Source of the DNA: an uncultured Armatimonadota bacterium
Lineage (GTDB): Bacteria; Armatimonadota; UBA5829; DTJY01
DNA: 7,492 nucleotides
Direction: 5' to 3'
Assembly (NCBI GenBank): GCA_937875395.1
Contig: CALNCU010000226.1
Span: 1-7,492, forward strand
In this document: piece after piece, positions 7,001 through 7,492 of the stretch
How the letters are laid out: every line of letters starts with the position of its first letter
How positions within the stretch are numbered: the first letter of the stretch is position 1
The notes under the pieces: model-generated
What the model was told of the DNA's origin: nothing
What the model saw: the letters and a program-made list of their open reading frames with translations, nothing else
Database searches by the model: none
Translations under genes and position numbers: made by a program

Positions 7001-7492
7001 CCTGGCTTTTTGGATGGAGTTTTTACGCCGGCGGTAGAAAGTCCACCAACCTGTCCGCTTGGCAGGCCGCCGCTATTTTTCCAGTAGGCATCACCGACTG
7101 CTTTGAGCATGCTAAACTGTGGCATGTATTTCATAAGGTTTATTGCTTTGCCCAGCTTGCCTATAAGCCAATCGACTGCTTTTGCCACGCCGGTAAATGC
7201 TATGGAGACGGCTTTTATTATCACCGTCCACTCTGCCATTCCTACCCTTACCCATGCATCTGCCAGCATGAGTATCCAGCCCCGGTTCTCCTCCCAGGCT
7301 TTTCCCAGCACGTTTTTTACTGTGCCTGCAAGGTGGGATACTGCCGAAATCATATCACGTATAAACGGTTCTACCGATGCCTTGCATTGCATGGCGCTGT
7401 CACACATTCGCCGCCACATAATTGCGCCGTCATCTGGTTTGAAGAACCTGTATAGCCCGTACATTGCGGCTGTTACAAGGATTATTACGCCT
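4069..7492 (-). CDS. Tape measure - beta-propeller - Ig-like - distal tail protein (Dit) fusion, 5' end outside window
   Basis: The frame is open to the right edge, so the N-terminus is missing. Residues are counted from the Met at 7464. Residues 1-130, plus nine hydrophobic residues before them, hold membrane-like stretches (about 62-110) typical of tape measure proteins, which set tail length and enter the host envelope. Residues 131-215 are a Pro/Thr/Ser/Gly-rich linker. Residues 216-530 are charged helix or coiled coil with a repeated GKxS...Y motif near 309 and 425. Residues 538-747 are five blades of 41-43 residues (DGNxW, then VTKLNGSTG), plus a remnant to about 772. Residues 781-860 are a bacterial Ig-like domain (SPDS, GLFTPPAAAGTY, ATVTV). 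Residues 864-1131 resemble the Sipho_tail/Dit family, the ring joining tail tube to tip. The frame ends in TAG, 10 bases before the hub ATG. Domain calls come from family knowledge; the single-frame fusion is seen directly. Whether it acts as one chain or is processed is unknown. Confidence 0.85.
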   Translation of the reverse strand, partial: GVIILVTAAMYGLYRFFKPDDGAIMWRRMCDSAMQCKASVEPFIRDMISAVSHLAGTVKNVLGKAWEENRGWILMLADAWVRVGMAEWTVIIKAVSIAFTGVAKAVDWLIGKLGKAINLMKYMPQFSMLKAVGDAYWKNSGGLPSGQVGGLSTAGVKTPSKKPGGKNENAAIFARVQEGESGRNHKTSTPRYTSHTGTGGIPTNTYRVPSVTTPSYKTPPPTVDEKADKVIGNLSNARELLDSGAQNLSKWMKGLSVEEHIRRLTQIANGEGQWAKVSIEIRKRAADQIQQLRDRQAQEEEKAIQNHIRLLGEEYAQGKISNEKYIEELKKIAAQKETYQNAGIETARAAAAKIEEIERQNMENRLIIARSLGNEEEVIEIERQQRIEALTRGGMKKEDAETVAKSEADSKLENIFTAKQSQEMEQKDWDKAHGKVSQDEYITFLKTKRNESEQWAKDHGQDSKNNRNYRTVTGKLEDAYNEQARGKIDAAIEENGKNTEALKQALLLLKEEYSALGDAGIKAFDTVNAKIKEFNTGIVESTTTLDTGAVIGTYNVGKRPWGIAVDVDGNVWVSNNAASTVTKLNGSTGAVIGTYNSGSYPTGIAIYADNNIWIANNKLSPDNVTKLDGSTGLIINTCSVGDRSYDIAVDFDGNVWTANYGSDNVTKLNGSTGAVIGSYNVGTYPNCIAVDADNNIWVSIREYFDNVVKLNGSTGAIMGVYSIVDTVQPRGISIDVDGNTWVADFTSNNIVKLNGSAITLAGTYNTGDTPYGVVSGFALQRFTLGYHLPVSSITISPDSITIPVNSSKQFESTVSGGDGVSGVAWSAPDGGIVADGLFTPPAAAGTYRVVATSVEDESKNAAATVTVVANHVVKFGNYSFPKTFHVSSAPSETKVPATEIPRRDGVAVGIPRLKEKNISIKGMLRADTPNELRAAMDNLLAAVNAGRQKLYLWDDRYIWATKTSFTTDYDESSFERYAFAGVDFLCDSPFWESTEESTDIWANPWTTDYPPNSDYQHSLMVGGNAYTMPTFKLTVSGTGALYIKMALGIGLGAGFTEARYFTLKGDVTDGDVIVVDCGAETVTLESDGSDCMSMFDSSFFPLCGGGSNTFRLIRAGSPFEAGPDDPVISQVATTWRNRWY
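5155..5853 (-). repeat. Five-unit propeller blade array (about 126-bp period) plus degenerate sixth unit
   Basis: Tandem coding repeats within the tail fusion gene. Unit lengths are 41, 43, 41, 42 and 43 residues, each built as TGAVIG-Y-VG--P-GIAVD-DGN-WV followed by NVTKLNGS. At DNA level the marker gtagaRccat (plus strand) starts at 5351, 5477, 5600 and 5729, giving steps of 126, 123 and 129 bases. Wobble positions have diverged, so this is not a fresh tandem expansion. The sixth unit (5155-5223) keeps the start (GTYNTGDTPYG) but loses the VD-DGN-W strand. The array contains no histidine, which argues against Vgb-type lyase chemistry and for a binding scaffold. Confidence 0.85.

Overview
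The window is the tail and lysis end of a bacteriophage or prophage (or of a phage-derived particle). All five supported genes lie on the minus strand, so the biological order runs from right to left. The layout follows a long-tailed siphophage: tape measure, distal tail protein (Dit), tail-tip hub, then a lysis cassette. No host genes, tRNAs, integrase or CRISPR are present. Base composition is mixed and every gene start used has a purine-rich Shine-Dalgarno site, so a bacterial host is clear. I cannot name the genus from this sequence.

Right half (7492 to 4069): one uninterrupted reading frame, already open at the right edge. It joins a tape-measure-like hydrophobic and coiled-coil region, five YVTN/NHL-like propeller blades plus a remnant, a bacterial Ig-like domain, and a Dit domain. 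In ordinary siphophages the tape measure and Dit are separate proteins, so this is an unusual fusion.

Middle (4058 to 846): the next gene starts just after the fusion's stop codon and encodes a 1070-residue tail-tip hub. Its hub fold appears split into two lobes at the two ends of the protein. Between them sits a jelly-roll carbohydrate-binding-like domain that is itself interrupted by about seven blade-like repeats, followed by a second jelly-roll. The two neighbouring tail proteins therefore carry two unrelated propeller-like modules, probably for host adhesion.

Left end (845 to 1): a rho-independent terminator closes the tail genes. Three small, tightly packed genes follow: an XhlA-like coiled-coil membrane protein, a holin-like membrane protein and a 58-residue protein of unknown function, with translation of the last two probably coupled. 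No endolysin is inside the window. The left margin has a long hairpin with a perfect 18-bp stem (possibly a bidirectional terminator), then a short palindrome overlapping a TTGACA hexamer.
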